Shown: piece by piece, positions 56,138-64,000 of the stretch
Layout of the letters: each line of letters opens with the position of its first letter
How positions within the stretch are numbered: the stretch's first letter is position 1
Source: Pseudoalteromonas sp. Z1A8
GTDB lineage: Bacteria; Pseudomonadota; Gammaproteobacteria; Enterobacterales; Alteromonadaceae
Length of the DNA stretch: 64,000 nucleotides
NCBI RefSeq assembly: GCF_011378855.1
Contig: NZ_WTLB01000001.1
Coordinates: forward strand, 62,001 to 126,000
Direction: 5' to 3'
Notes under the pieces: model-generated
Databases searched by the model: none
What the model was told of the DNA's origin: nothing
Seen by the model: only the letters and a program-made list of their open reading frames with translations
Program-made: the position numbers and the translations under genes

Positions 56138-58465
56138 TTAATTTTTTGCATTATTATACCTGCGTTCATACAACGATTTATTCACGCTTTTAGCTGCATC
56201 TACAAGCGGTTTGTAAGGAATGTCCGTTACATTTACAAAGCCTACATTGTAGTTTTCACCATCGTATGCTCGCCCAGTTAGTGGAGAGTCTATGTATTGA
56301 AACCAATGCGCACCAACAAAATATGGGTTATCTATAACGCTATTCATATATTTTTTGTATTTAGTACCACGCTCTTGCTGAGATTGAGTGTGTATAAGGC
56401 CTGGGTTTAATAGCCCAGAATCAAGCGCACCATTATGAAATTCACCTATAATGCTTGGCATGTCTATATCAGATAAAAATGCCCAAAAATCTTCATTTAA
56501 TCCCTCTCGGTAATAGTTGTAGCTCATCACATCTACATGCGCGGCAGCGGCGGCTCTTATTTCAGGCGTCATACCCCAGTCAGCAAAACGTGCTCCCATA
56601 TTCAGCTGGTTGGGAAGATGTTTAGCTATAGCCGCGTCAACCACTGCAAAATACTGATTAGCATAATGAAATAACATCGCTGATAAATCGATATTAGTTT
56701 GCTCGTTAAACTGCGTGAGTGTCACGCCTGAAGCAAACTCATCCCATGAGGCAATACGTGTATTCCATGCTTTATTAAGTTTGCTAATTTGGCTGTACTT
56801 ATTTTTCATTAAGGTAACAAATTGCGCTTTTGTCGGGCTATTTTGAGCATTATTTTTAAGTGTATTAATTGCAATGCCGTAACGTGCGGCGTCAGAATTC
56901 ATCATCCCCCAGCTTTTTTCATTATCAATAAATACACCAACACACCAAGGGCTGTTTTTAACTTGCTGGGCTACTTTTGCAAGCGTTACATCTGCGCGCT
57001 CAACGAATAATGGATCAAATGGGTCAGGTAATGGGCTCCAGTAGTCGTTACCACTGCTTACCGTTTTGAAATTACCAATGATCCACGCATTAGCAAAGTA
57101 AGGTAATTGGTTAGTATGGTAATAGTCTTCTTCTATCCAATTGCCAAAAGAAGTAAAGCCCCATGAAAGCATGCGTTTCACTGTGGTGTTTTGCCACTGT
57201 TTCATTAAGTCATTGTTGTTATGGGTTTGATATTTTCGCTCTAAATTAGCGCGATAAAAGCTAAACGTTTCACCTTTTTTAATTGCACCACTGTGAACTT
57301 CGCGTCTGTAGCCGTAGTTATCAGCTAAAGGGTTATTTTGCTCGGGTAACCAATTAAACATATCAGCTCTAAGTGCTGAGCTTTTATAGCGTGTTGGCCA
57401 CGCTGCCTCTGGGGCTGGGTTTAACCCTAGAGAATCCTCTGGTGTTAAATCATTAGCTTCGCGCTGTTTGATATAGCTTTGGTCAAAATCGTAACCGGTT
57501 ATAGTTGAAGAATTTGCCATACGAACGTTATCAATGCCGGTTGAAAAAAACAGATAACCTTCTGGGTCGACTAAACTCCATTTCCCTTTGTATTTTTCGG
57601 TTCTAAAATATCCCGTTGCCTTTAATTGTGGGCCGTTTTTCCAGCCACTATATTTAGAACGTCCTTTCATTGGTGAGTTTTGTAAGTTAATTTGCTCTTT
57701 TTGAGAAATAACTTGTAGCTGCTCTGTTGAAGATACTTTATTGGTAAAGTCTAATTTTGCATTTTGCCCAAATTTATCAACTAACCCTTTAAGATAGTGA
57801 GTATCAAAATTAGTTGGCTTTATAAGGCGTAAGTTGTCTATTAAAATTCGTTTATCGTCAAGTAGCCCTTTTACTCCAAATGATATTTTTACAATGCTGC
57901 TAACGTCGATATTTTTTTGTCCGCCTCTATAGATTATTGGCGTATAACTGCTTTTCCAACTTGGTGGGTTTGAGCGAATACCTGAATTAACATTTAAATT
58001 TGCGCCTTTTAATTCTATGTAATACGTATTTTGAGACTTTGCTGGCACAACAACACTTCGAGATTGAAATTGTCCCGACTTGTCTATTGTCTTTATGTAT
58101 AGGTGAGTAGAAGCCTCATCAGGGTTTTGTATATCAAGTGCAAGGGCAAAGTTTCCTGTTGCTTGCCAATCCCATCCTTTTGGATTAATGAATTCAAAGT
58201 CACTTTCTACATTAGATTTAGATTTTAATGTCACCGCTAATTTATGGTTTCCACCTTCCTTTATTAATGTACTAAAGCCATTAATTGTATTTATATATTG
58301 GCTGTAATTATCCTGTTCAAAATCAAAAATTATATGCTCTTTTTTTAATGGAGTGGCTCCTTTAGTTGAATCTTGATCTGAAGCTTTCGCATTGTGACAC
58401 CCTGCAAGTACCGATAAACAAAAAAACGAGGATGCTAATTTTACACTATAAGGATTGAGAAACAT
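56138..58465 (-). CDS. GH50 beta-agarase, lipoprotein (second copy)
   Basis: A 775-residue paralogue of the GH50 at 16522-18861 with matching domain order: LAGC lipobox (Cys23), beta-sandwich domain (about 45-240) and catalytic barrel. The probable acid/base is Glu516 in VFIDNEKSWG and the nucleophile Glu675 in IIGEFHNG. It starts the operon with the interrupted lactonase. A palindrome with one mismatch lies 113 bp upstream. Two GH50 enzymes in one locus may differ in chain-length preference or in cutting mode. Confidence 0.93.
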   Translation of the reverse strand: MFLNPYSVKLASSFFCLSVLAGCHNAKASDQDSTKGATPLKKEHIIFDFEQDNYSQYINTINGFSTLIKEGGNHKLAVTLKSKSNVESDFEFINPKGWDWQATGNFALALDIQNPDEASTHLYIKTIDKSGQFQSRSVVVPAKSQNTYYIELKGANLNVNSGIRSNPPSWKSSYTPIIYRGGQKNIDVSSIVKISFGVKGLLDDKRILIDNLRLIKPTNFDTHYLKGLVDKFGQNAKLDFTNKVSSTEQLQVISQKEQINLQNSPMKGRSKYSGWKNGPQLKATGYFRTEKYKGKWSLVDPEGYLFFSTGIDNVRMANSSTITGYDFDQSYIKQREANDLTPEDSLGLNPAPEAAWPTRYKSSALRADMFNWLPEQNNPLADNYGYRREVHSGAIKKGETFSFYRANLERKYQTHNNNDLMKQWQNTTVKRMLSWGFTSFGNWIEEDYYHTNQLPYFANAWIIGNFKTVSSGNDYWSPLPDPFDPLFVERADVTLAKVAQQVKNSPWCVGVFIDNEKSWGMMNSDAARYGIAINTLKNNAQNSPTKAQFVTLMKNKYSQISKLNKAWNTRIASWDEFASGVTLTQFNEQTNIDLSAMLFHYANQYFAVVDAAIAKHLPNQLNMGARFADWGMTPEIRAAAAAHVDVMSYNYYREGLNEDFWAFLSDIDMPSIIGEFHNGALDSGLLNPGLIHTQSQQERGTKYKKYMNSVIDNPYFVGAHWFQYIDSPLTGRAYDGENYNVGFVNVTDIPYKPLVDAAKSVNKSLYERRYNNAKN

Positions 58466-58577
58466 GTTGGCCTACTATTGTGCGTGTTTAAATGTGTACT
58501 TTTGAGCAATAATTGATAGCTAAAAAGCGTTAAAACTACACAAGATAATTACACACACGGCGATATAAAACAATTAA

Positions 58578-58587
58578 CTGTTAACAA
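58578..58587. promoter_or_regulatory. Regulon palindrome before second GH50
   Basis: CTGTTAACAA, one mismatch from the consensus, 113 bp upstream of the agarase start. Confidence 0.55.
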
Positions 58588-58860
58588 TGTAGTGTGTTTT
58601 AGAAGCGCTATATAATAGAGGGAGCTATTAAAAAAATATAAATTATAGGTAAAAAACATAAAATTCAATACCTTAAACACTACTCTCCATAATCATTAGC
58701 AGATATTCTTTGAGGGTACTACGAGTAGATTTGTTACAGTAAAGTAGAGTTAATGCCAGATTAACTTCTATACTAAAGCAAACAGTTTATCGGCACTTTT
58801 AGTGGTTTGAACGCAAAATACAAAGTTATACTATAACATTGTTGATTCGTTAATTTTACG

Positions 58861-58880
58861 GTGTTATATTATATCACAAC
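58861..58880. promoter_or_regulatory. Zur-box-like operator before ZnuD-like receptor
   Basis: GTGTTATATTATATCACAAC is a near-perfect palindrome resembling gammaproteobacterial Zur sites (TGTTATAATATAACA type). It ends 25 bp before the start codon of the zinc receptor gene, where a repressor would block transcription when zinc is plentiful. Confidence 0.7.
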
Positions 58881-58905
58881 ATAATAACCGCGAACCAATA
58901 TATCC

Positions 58906-61275
58906 ATGACAAAGTTAACATTAATCTCCTCTGCTATTTTTTCTGTTTTATGTTCTCAATCAGCTTTGGCTGCAACCGTTACTGGTAAAGTAATGGATGA
59001 TAAAAATCAACCAATTAAAAATGCCTCTATCCATGTCCATGGCAAAAACCAAAGCGTTAAAAGTAATGATTTAGGCGAGTTTGCTATCGATATAGATGCA
59101 AACAGCCAATTACATATTAGTAAAGACAACTACATAGACTCTCGTATTGCTGTTACCGAATCTTCAAATAATCTGTCTGTGTCACTTAAACCAACATCGG
59201 TTGAAACAGTGGTTGTTTATGCCTCTGCACTTCATAAGAACAGCCTAGAAATGATTTCACCTGTAAGTGTGCTTTCAGGTGATGAATTAAGAAATAAATC
59301 TAAACCAACACTTGGCGAAACTCTTAAAGGTTTACCAGGCGTAAATGCTAGTTACTTTGGCCCTGTATCATCAAGCCCAATTATTCGTGGTTTAGATGGC
59401 CCTCGCGTTAAAATTATGCAAAACGGTTTAGATGCCAGCGATGCATCACGCATTGGCCCTGATCATGCAACATCAAGCGATAGTTTAGCTGCAGAGCAAA
59501 TTGAAGTATTACGTGGTCCAAGCACCCTACTTTATGGCTCTGGTGCAATTGGTGGCGTTGTAAACGTGGTTGATAACCGTATTCCTACTAGCAATATCGA
59601 CGAGCTTACAGGCGCTGCTGAATACAGCCACGATACGGTGTCAAATTCAAACACCGTAGCTGCAAAACTTGAAACAGGTAATGAAGGCTTTAACTTTCAT
59701 TTTGATGGTACTAAGCGCAGCGGCGATGATTACCAAACACCGACCTTTACTATTGCCGACGATGATGGCGATGTTGAAACCGAAAGCTCGGTAGAAAATA
59801 CTTTTATTGATAGCGAAACACTCAACTTTGGTACCAGCTATGTTGGAGAGCACCTAACGGTTGGTTTTTCTTACGGTAGCATTGATACTGATTACGGTAT
59901 TCCTGGGCATGAGCATCATCACGATCACGAAGGTGAAACTGAAGAAGAGCATGCAGAACATGAAGATGAAGCTGCTGAAGAGCCAGTTTACGCACATTTA
60001 GAGCAAGACCGCTGGCAAGGGCTTGTAAGTTACGCTCTTCATAATAACTGGATTGAAACCATCAACCTACGTGTTGGCTATACAGATTATTCACACAGCG
60101 AAATTGAAGATGGCGAAATTGGTACTACTTTTAAAAATAAAACGACTGAAGCACGTTTAAATGTAGAGCATAAGTTTGCTGATTGGCACGGAATGATGGG
60201 CTATCACTACAGCGATTCTGACTACGATGCAATTGGTGAAGAAGCATTTACACCCGCGAGTGTAACTACAACTAACGCATTATATTTACTAGAAGAGCGT
60301 GAATTTGGCGACGTGACAATAGAGCTTGGTGCACGTGTAGAAGATTACAAAATTGAAAGCCAAATCACGGCACACGAACATAGCCACGATGAAGTAGAAA
60401 TAGATCATAGCGACGAAGAAGCTATTGGATACAATAAAAGCTTTACCAATTTAAGCGCCTCTGCCGGTGCCATTTGGCAGTACAAGCCGGGTCATAGTAT
60501 TGCGACAAGTATTTCTCACTCAGAAAGAGCTCCGCTTTCTGCAGAGCTTTTATCAAATGGTTTACACATTGCAACAGGTACGTATGAGCTTGGCCTTGGT
60601 TATAACATTGAGGGTAATGAAGCACATTTTGAGCCAGAGAATATCAAGCAAGAAACCTCAACAAACCTAGATTTAAGCTTTAGACGTTTTAGCGGTGATT
60701 TTGGTTACACCGTTAACTTTTTCTATAACGATATTAAGAACTTTTATTTCCAAGAAAATACAGGTTTAGTTTACGATGAAGAAGATGGTTTAGAATCAGC
60801 TATTGGTGCACATGACGATGCTGTTGCGGTTTATCAGTTTACAAGTAAAGACGCAGAGCTTTATGGAATTGAGTTTGACGCACATTACCAAGTAACCCCA
60901 AGCGCTATGGTTAAAGTATTTGGTGACTCAACTCGTGCAAAACTAAAAGACGACGAAGGCAACTTACCGCGTATCCCTGCCAATAAATTAGGCTCTGAGT
61001 TACAGTACGATTTAGGTGACTTACAACTAACGCTTACAGGTACTCATTACTTTGATCAAAACGATGTAACTGCATTTGAAACAAAAACGGACGGCTATAC
61101 GTTATTTGATGCACAAGCTAATTACCAATTAGGTTTAGGCAGTGTAGATGCACAGCTTTATATAAACGTGGATAACATTACTGATGAGTTAGGCTTTGTG
61201 CATAGCTCATTTATTAAAGATAAAGCCCCACTACCTGGCAGAAACTTCCGCTTTGGTATCCGTGGCTACTTTTAA
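58906..61275 (+). CDS. ZnuD-like TonB-dependent zinc receptor
   Basis: A 789-residue outer-membrane receptor. Signal peptide (SALA), a carboxypeptidase-like beta domain (residues about 23-95, GKVMDDKNQPIKNASIHV), plug domain (GETLKGLPGVNASYFGP, IIRGLDGPRVKIMQNGLD) and barrel ending in FRFGIRGYF. An external loop rich in His, Glu and Asp (GHEHHHDHEGETEEEHAEHE) and a second one (HEHSHDEVEIDHSDEE) are typical of ZnuD zinc receptors. A Zur-like site upstream supports zinc regulation. It ends in a strong terminator. Not part of the agar module. Confidence 0.9.
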   Translation: MTKLTLISSAIFSVLCSQSALAATVTGKVMDDKNQPIKNASIHVHGKNQSVKSNDLGEFAIDIDANSQLHISKDNYIDSRIAVTESSNNLSVSLKPTSVETVVVYASALHKNSLEMISPVSVLSGDELRNKSKPTLGETLKGLPGVNASYFGPVSSSPIIRGLDGPRVKIMQNGLDASDASRIGPDHATSSDSLAAEQIEVLRGPSTLLYGSGAIGGVVNVVDNRIPTSNIDELTGAAEYSHDTVSNSNTVAAKLETGNEGFNFHFDGTKRSGDDYQTPTFTIADDDGDVETESSVENTFIDSETLNFGTSYVGEHLTVGFSYGSIDTDYGIPGHEHHHDHEGETEEEHAEHEDEAAEEPVYAHLEQDRWQGLVSYALHNNWIETINLRVGYTDYSHSEIEDGEIGTTFKNKTTEARLNVEHKFADWHGMMGYHYSDSDYDAIGEEAFTPASVTTTNALYLLEEREFGDVTIELGARVEDYKIESQITAHEHSHDEVEIDHSDEEAIGYNKSFTNLSASAGAIWQYKPGHSIATSISHSERAPLSAELLSNGLHIATGTYELGLGYNIEGNEAHFEPENIKQETSTNLDLSFRRFSGDFGYTVNFFYNDIKNFYFQENTGLVYDEEDGLESAIGAHDDAVAVYQFTSKDAELYGIEFDAHYQVTPSAMVKVFGDSTRAKLKDDEGNLPRIPANKLGSELQYDLGDLQLTLTGTHYFDQNDVTAFETKTDGYTLFDAQANYQLGLGSVDAQLYINVDNITDELGFVHSSFIKDKAPLPGRNFRFGIRGYF

Positions 61276-61305
61276 TAGCTGACAAGCTCTTTAGTTTATA
61301 TATTT

Positions 61306-61336
61306 AAAAACCGCATTTTATTAAGGCGGTTTTTTA
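61306..61336 (+). terminator. Intrinsic terminator after ZnuD-like gene
   Basis: AAAAACCGC and GCGGTTTTTT pair around a loop of about ten bases, about 30 bp after the stop codon. Confidence 0.85.
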
Positions 61337-61455
61337 TTTTTAGAATATATAATATCAACACGCAGTAATACTTAATCGATTTGAAGGATTAAACCTGACG
61401 CTAACTGCGTTAAGAATTTCTGATATACGACTGCATGGATGCAGGAGGTAGAGCA

Positions 61456-61548
61456 ATGCAAAAGCAATTAGTGGTAACAACTAAACAACGAAATTTTTGC
61501 CTTGTTATCGACACAATTTTCTTAGCGAAAAATAGATCACTTAATTAA
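61456..61548 (+). CDS. Possible 30-residue peptide with strong ribosome-binding site
   Basis: AGGAGG sits seven bases before an ATG that opens a 30-codon frame (MQKQLVVTTKQRNFCLVIDT and ten more). The match to a Shine-Dalgarno site is very good, but the frame is short and I recognise no family. The surrounding stretch, 61380-61560, could equally be a remnant of a mobile element. It is the only feature in the gap 61337-61583. Confidence 0.25.
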   Translation: MQKQLVVTTKQRNFCLVIDTIFLAKNRSLN

Positions 61549-61583
61549 GCTAATTGGTATAAAACTCTTAAATTACAAACACA

Positions 61584-61616
61584 AAAAAGCCGTATTCAAA
61601 TTGAATACGGCTTTTT
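61584..61616. terminator. Bidirectional terminator after fklB
   Basis: A 16-bp perfect inverted repeat (AAAAAGCCGTATTCAA / TTGAATACGGCTTTTT) with a one-base centre, 28 bp beyond the FKBP stop codon. Confidence 0.88.
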
Positions 61617-61643
61617 ACACTTTTAAATTAAAATGTATTTAAT

Positions 61644-62264
61644 TTAAGAAATGATTTCGTGTAGCTCAACATCAAATACAAGCGTTGAGAAAGGTGCGAT
61701 TGCAGCACCTGCGCCACGTTCACCATAAGCAAGCTCATGAGGAACGTAGATACGCCATTTAGTACCTACAGGCATCATTTGTAATGCTTCAGTCCAGCCT
61801 TTGATCACGCCACCAACTGGAAATTCAGCTGGTTGACCGCGCTCGTATGAGCTATCAAACACAGTACCGTTAATAAGTGTACCGTGGTAATCAACACGTA
61901 CTGTAGACTCAGCTGTTGGCTTTTCGCCTTCGCCAGTTGCTAGTACTTCGTATTGAAGACCAGACTCAGTTACTGTGATTTCAGGACGTTTTGCGTTTTC
62001 TTCTAAGAATGAAATACCTTCTGCAGAAAGTACTTGTGACTCTTCTTCACGACGAGCTTGAATCTCTTCGTTTATTTTTTCAAATGCAGCTTGGATCTCA
62101 GGGATCTCAACTTGAAATGCGCTACCAGCGTACGCATCTTTCATGCCTTCAAATACTGAATTTAGGTTTAAGCCTTCAAAAGGATTAGACTTAAGTTGCT
62201 CACCCATTTGTAAGCCAATACCGTAACTTGCTTTTTCAGCATCTGTAGTAAAATTATCTGACAT
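61644..62264 (-). CDS. fklB: FKBP-type peptidyl-prolyl isomerase
   Basis: A 206-residue protein with an N-terminal helical dimerisation domain (EKASYGIGLQMGEQL) and a C-terminal FKBP domain (VRVDYHGTLINGTVFDSSYERG, GVIKGWTEALQMMPVGTKW, LAYGERGAG). Its length and lack of a signal peptide match E. coli FklB (FKBP22), a cytoplasmic folding helper. It is a single gene with its own terminator. Confidence 0.93.
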   Translation of the reverse strand: MSDNFTTDAEKASYGIGLQMGEQLKSNPFEGLNLNSVFEGMKDAYAGSAFQVEIPEIQAAFEKINEEIQARREEESQVLSAEGISFLEENAKRPEITVTESGLQYEVLATGEGEKPTAESTVRVDYHGTLINGTVFDSSYERGQPAEFPVGGVIKGWTEALQMMPVGTKWRIYVPHELAYGERGAGAAIAPFSTLVFDVELHEIIS

Positions 62265-62333
62265 AATGTGTTTTTCACGTTTTGTTAGTTAAAAGACGCG
62301 ACTATGCTATCACAAAATAAACCGCGTTTGGGG

Positions 62334-62720
62334 CTAGTTTTTGCTGAGTTTTAGCTTAATTAGGCCAACAATATAACTACAAAGCGGCAAACTGAATAAA
62401 ATTCCAACAAGTAGAGGCATTGTTAGTAATCCTGATTCGCCAAACAGTAAAAATGGCACTACAAGCAGCCCTATACAACCAATAAAAACAGAGCCAATAA
62501 CTGGCCAATGCTTATCGTATTTGGTAATAAGATGGGCAGCTAAAACATTAAAACCAACACCATAAATTAAACCGGTAATTAATGGATACTCTGGTTGAGC
62601 GTCTATAGCCATTTTTACTAATAAGCTAATAGCACTTTGATAGCAGTAACCAAATACCGTCCATAATAAAAGATGTTTTATTAATTTCTGCGAGGTTGGT
62701 AGGTTTGTTGCTTTAGTCAT
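62334..62720 (-). CDS. Small four-helix membrane protein, unknown
   Basis: A 128-residue protein with about four hydrophobic segments (residues 16-36, 44-64, 72-92 and 97-120) and basic ends. No family recognised. It lies between fklB and the tRNA-Ser terminator on the same strand. Confidence 0.65.
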   Translation of the reverse strand: MTKATNLPTSQKLIKHLLLWTVFGYCYQSAISLLVKMAIDAQPEYPLITGLIYGVGFNVLAAHLITKYDKHWPVIGSVFIGCIGLLVVPFLLFGESGLLTMPLLVGILFSLPLCSYIVGLIKLKLSKN

Positions 62721-62738
62721 TTAGAAACTCCACAAAGC

Positions 62739-62768
62739 AAAAAACCGCCCATAAGGCGGTTTTTTTTA
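62739..62768 (-). terminator. Terminator of the tRNA-Ser transcript
   Basis: In the minus direction AAAAACCGCC, a five-base loop and GGCGGTTTTTT form a classic terminator six bases past the encoded CCA of the tRNA. Confidence 0.85.
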
Positions 62769-62773
62769 AATAA

Positions 62774-62864
62774 TGGTGGAGAGATAGGGATTTGAACCCT
62801 AGATGGGCTATAAACCCATGCCGGTTTTCAAGACCGGTGCATTCGACCACTCTGCCATCTCTCC
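62774..62864 (-). tRNA. tRNA-Ser (anticodon TGA)
   Basis: The minus strand folds as a class II tRNA. Acceptor stem GGAGAGA / TCTCTCC, anticodon stem-loop CCGGT-CTTGAAA-ACCGG with anticodon TGA, a long variable arm ATGGGTTTATAGCCCAT, T-arm GGGTTCAAATCCC and an encoded CCA. The discriminator base reads A rather than the G usual in E. coli serine tRNAs. Confidence 0.95.
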
Positions 62865-63022
62865 GCACGGCGCGAATAATATGGCTAAATACATAACTTG
62901 TAAAGAGCTAAATAGAAATTAATATAAAATATTAACATATTGGATAAAATAGACCCACTTTGTTCTTTTGTTAAGCTCTTCACTTTAATAAAAGTGTAGT
63001 TAATGGACTAAAGTTAAACACA

Positions 63023-63400
63023 TTAATAATATTGTTTAGGTCTACGTGCAATCCAAGAGCAGATTAAACAAGCCAATATACTCAGTGCGGTAAAGGTAAC
63101 GCCTTGAAAAATTAAATCGAATCGATTTAAATCATCACTTGGTACTACAACAAACATAAAAGCAGGTAGCACACTAAGCGATAAAACGTAGCAACATACT
63201 TTAAATGCACGCCCAAAGTCGAAACGTTTGGACTGGTGCATCCACCATGTTAACAACACAAGCATACCCATCGCTGAACCGGCTATAAAGTGTGATGCAT
63301 TTGTGCTCATTGCAACATACAGTGTTACAAAAGCACCAATGATTCCCCAAATTGACCATGCTAGCCAATTCTCTTTTTCACGTAAAAATAAATTTCCCAT
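63023..63400 (-). CDS. Small membrane protein, unknown
   Basis: About 125 residues from the ATG at 63400 (MGNLFLREKENWLAWSIWG), which follows GAAGACG by six bases; the frame is open to 63475. Four hydrophobic segments are seen (residues about 15-33, 38-55, 68-86 and 97-115), with a basic C-terminus (ARRPKQYY). No family recognised. Confidence 0.65.
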   Translation of the reverse strand: MGNLFLREKENWLAWSIWGIIGAFVTLYVAMSTNASHFIAGSAMGMLVLLTWWMHQSKRFDFGRAFKVCCYVLSLSVLPAFMFVVVPSDDLNRFDLIFQGVTFTALSILACLICSWIARRPKQYY

Positions 63401-63603
63401 AGTTTTCGTCTTCTTTATCGTTATTTTTATTAAGACTTTCCATAATGTATCAAAAAACAACCGATTAAAAAACAAACTGAAGAAGATTTAGTAAATTTAG
63501 TGCTTCCAAGCGCTTCTTACAGCCAAGCCATTAACTTTTGAATAATACTCTTTGTAACCTTAATGAATTATGACTATGTAAATTGCGCAAAGTTCATACT
63601 ATT

Positions 63604-64000
63604 TCACAAATTACTAAAATAGTGTTCTGGCTTATGGCGAGGCGATTTTTTACAATCGACTTCTGGTGTACCTATATATAAATATCCTACTATTTCATCT
63701 TGCTCATGTAGATTAAGCGCTTTTTTAACTGCTGCACTTTGTGCAAAGTAGCCTGTGCGCCAAATGCCGCCTAAACCTTGGGCAAATGCAGCTTGTTGCA
63801 TTGCAAGCACACTGCACCCTGCACTTTGTACTTGTTCAATACGAGGAACTTTTAGGTGTTCTTGATATTTAGCAATCGCTATTACAATCATAGGTGCACG
63901 AAGGGGAAGTTCTTTAGCACGGTTAATTACTTTTTCTGTTTGTTGCTCTGCAACTGCACTTTGATGATAAATGTCACCCAGTTTATTACGCGCTTCACCT
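63604..64000 (-). CDS. ydjA: YdjA-type nitroreductase, C-terminal part
   Basis: The frame is open to the window edge, so only the C-terminal 131 residues are seen. Strings QSAGCSVLAMQQAAFAQGLG, GGIWRTGYFA and IVGYLYIGTPE match the FMN-binding nitroreductase YdjA. It reduces nitro compounds with NAD(P)H in the cytoplasm. The N-terminal half with most FMN contacts lies outside the window. Confidence 0.9.
   Translation of the reverse strand, partial: GEARNKLGDIYHQSAVAEQQTEKVINRAKELPLRAPMIVIAIAKYQEHLKVPRIEQVQSAGCSVLAMQQAAFAQGLGGIWRTGYFAQSAAVKKALNLHEQDEIVGYLYIGTPEVDCKKSPRHKPEHYFSNL

Larger units (their letters stand above)
53763..56151 (-). pseudogene. SMP-30/gluconolactonase gene interrupted by a tnpB element
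   Basis: The 5' part (56151-55408) encodes a signal peptide and the first blades of an SMP-30/gluconolactonase propeller (LEGPVWVNQGGYLLYSDIP, NSPNDGVFNDQGMLYFSDPP, YPNGVALSADNKTLYV). The 3' part (53999-53763) continues it with QELPPAIKHDQGLPDG and ends in ALDLK before the stop. Both parts are in frame; removing about 1.4 kb of insertion gives one protein of about 325 residues, the normal family length. The start at 56151 overlaps the end of the upstream GH50 gene by 14 bp, so they form an operon. The intact enzyme would be an exported lactonase, perhaps for a sugar lactone of the pathway. Confidence 0.88.
58466..58905. other. 440-bp divergent control region
   Basis: Between the GH50 and ZnuD-like genes lie one regulon palindrome (58578) and a Zur-like operator (58861). 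The middle part, 58600-58850, is AT-rich with no recognised feature. Confidence 0.55.

Noticed and set aside
59890-59990. Apparent low-complexity His/Glu stretch as a possible repeat artefact
   Set aside because: It is an in-frame metal-binding loop expected in ZnuD-type receptors.
1-64000. CRISPR array, prophage or toxin-antitoxin pair
   Set aside because: No regularly spaced direct repeats, cas genes, phage structural genes or recognisable toxin-antitoxin pairs were seen.

Overview
The window looks like chromosomal DNA of a marine agar-degrading gammaproteobacterium, most likely Pseudoalteromonas or a close alteromonad. The support is AT-rich DNA, long TonB-dependent receptors, GH50, GH86 and GH117 agar enzymes, the receptor/SapC/tryptophan-halogenase trio, a pbpC plus alpha-2-macroglobulin pair and a YdjA-type nitroreductase. 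The taxon is inferred from protein character only. Most of the window (about 0.3-18.9 kb and 29.6-58.5 kb) is a large red-algal galactan (agar, probably also porphyran) utilisation region. About 10 kb of ordinary housekeeping genes interrupts it, and housekeeping genes follow it.

Layout. 0-3.2 kb: an IS481 transposase fragment, a Tat-exported PhoD-like metallophosphoesterase lipoprotein, an IS3 orfA relic and a terminator. 3.2-16.3 kb: a TonB receptor, then one seven-gene minus-strand operon in transcription order: sugar/H+ symporter, 2-keto-3-deoxygluconate kinase, GH117 neoagarobiose hydrolase, galT, galK, galE and a second PhoD-like protein. 16.5-19.7 kb: a GH50 lipoprotein agarase and a GntR/FCD regulator. 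19.9-29.4 kb: pbpC, alpha-2-macroglobulin, a DUF1287 protein and a small HELVH protein. 29.6-42.2 kb: SapC, FAD-dependent halogenase-like protein, TonB receptor, IclR regulator, PhyH-type dioxygenase, beta-propeller protein, CBM13-GH86 and an exported alpha/beta hydrolase. 42.3-44.1 kb: small unrelated genes. 44.3-51.9 kb: GH86, esterase D-like hydrolase, zinc alcohol dehydrogenase, AraC regulator and the cytochrome P450/ferredoxin/ferredoxin-reductase trio known for oxidative demethylation of 6-O-methyl-D-galactose. 52.3-58.5 kb: an enolase-superfamily enzyme resembling 3,6-anhydro-L-galactonate cycloisomerase, an SMP-30 lactonase gene broken by an IS605/IS1341-type tnpB element, and a second GH50 agarase. 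58.9-64 kb: ZnuD-like zinc receptor, FKBP isomerase, tRNA-Ser, small membrane proteins and a partial ydjA.

How it fits together. GH86 and GH50 enzymes cut agar to neoagaro-oligosaccharides, which TonB receptors import. GH117 splits neoagarobiose into D-galactose and 3,6-anhydro-L-galactose. Galactose enters the Leloir pathway (galK, galT, galE). Anhydrogalactose, after an oxidation step not encoded here, is handled by the cycloisomerase and feeds towards KDG kinase. The P450 system would release galactose and formaldehyde from methylated galactose, and the neighbouring dehydrogenase and esterase are plausible formaldehyde scavengers.

Regulation. Ten short palindromes matching or nearly matching TTGTTAACAA lie 24-120 bp upstream of agar-module start codons and nowhere that I noticed around housekeeping genes. 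The P450/dehydrogenase/esterase/GH86 module lacks an obvious copy and carries its own AraC gene. This suggests two regulatory circuits, probably GntR/FCD for the agar part and AraC for the methyl-galactose part. No CRISPR array, rRNA or prophage was seen.
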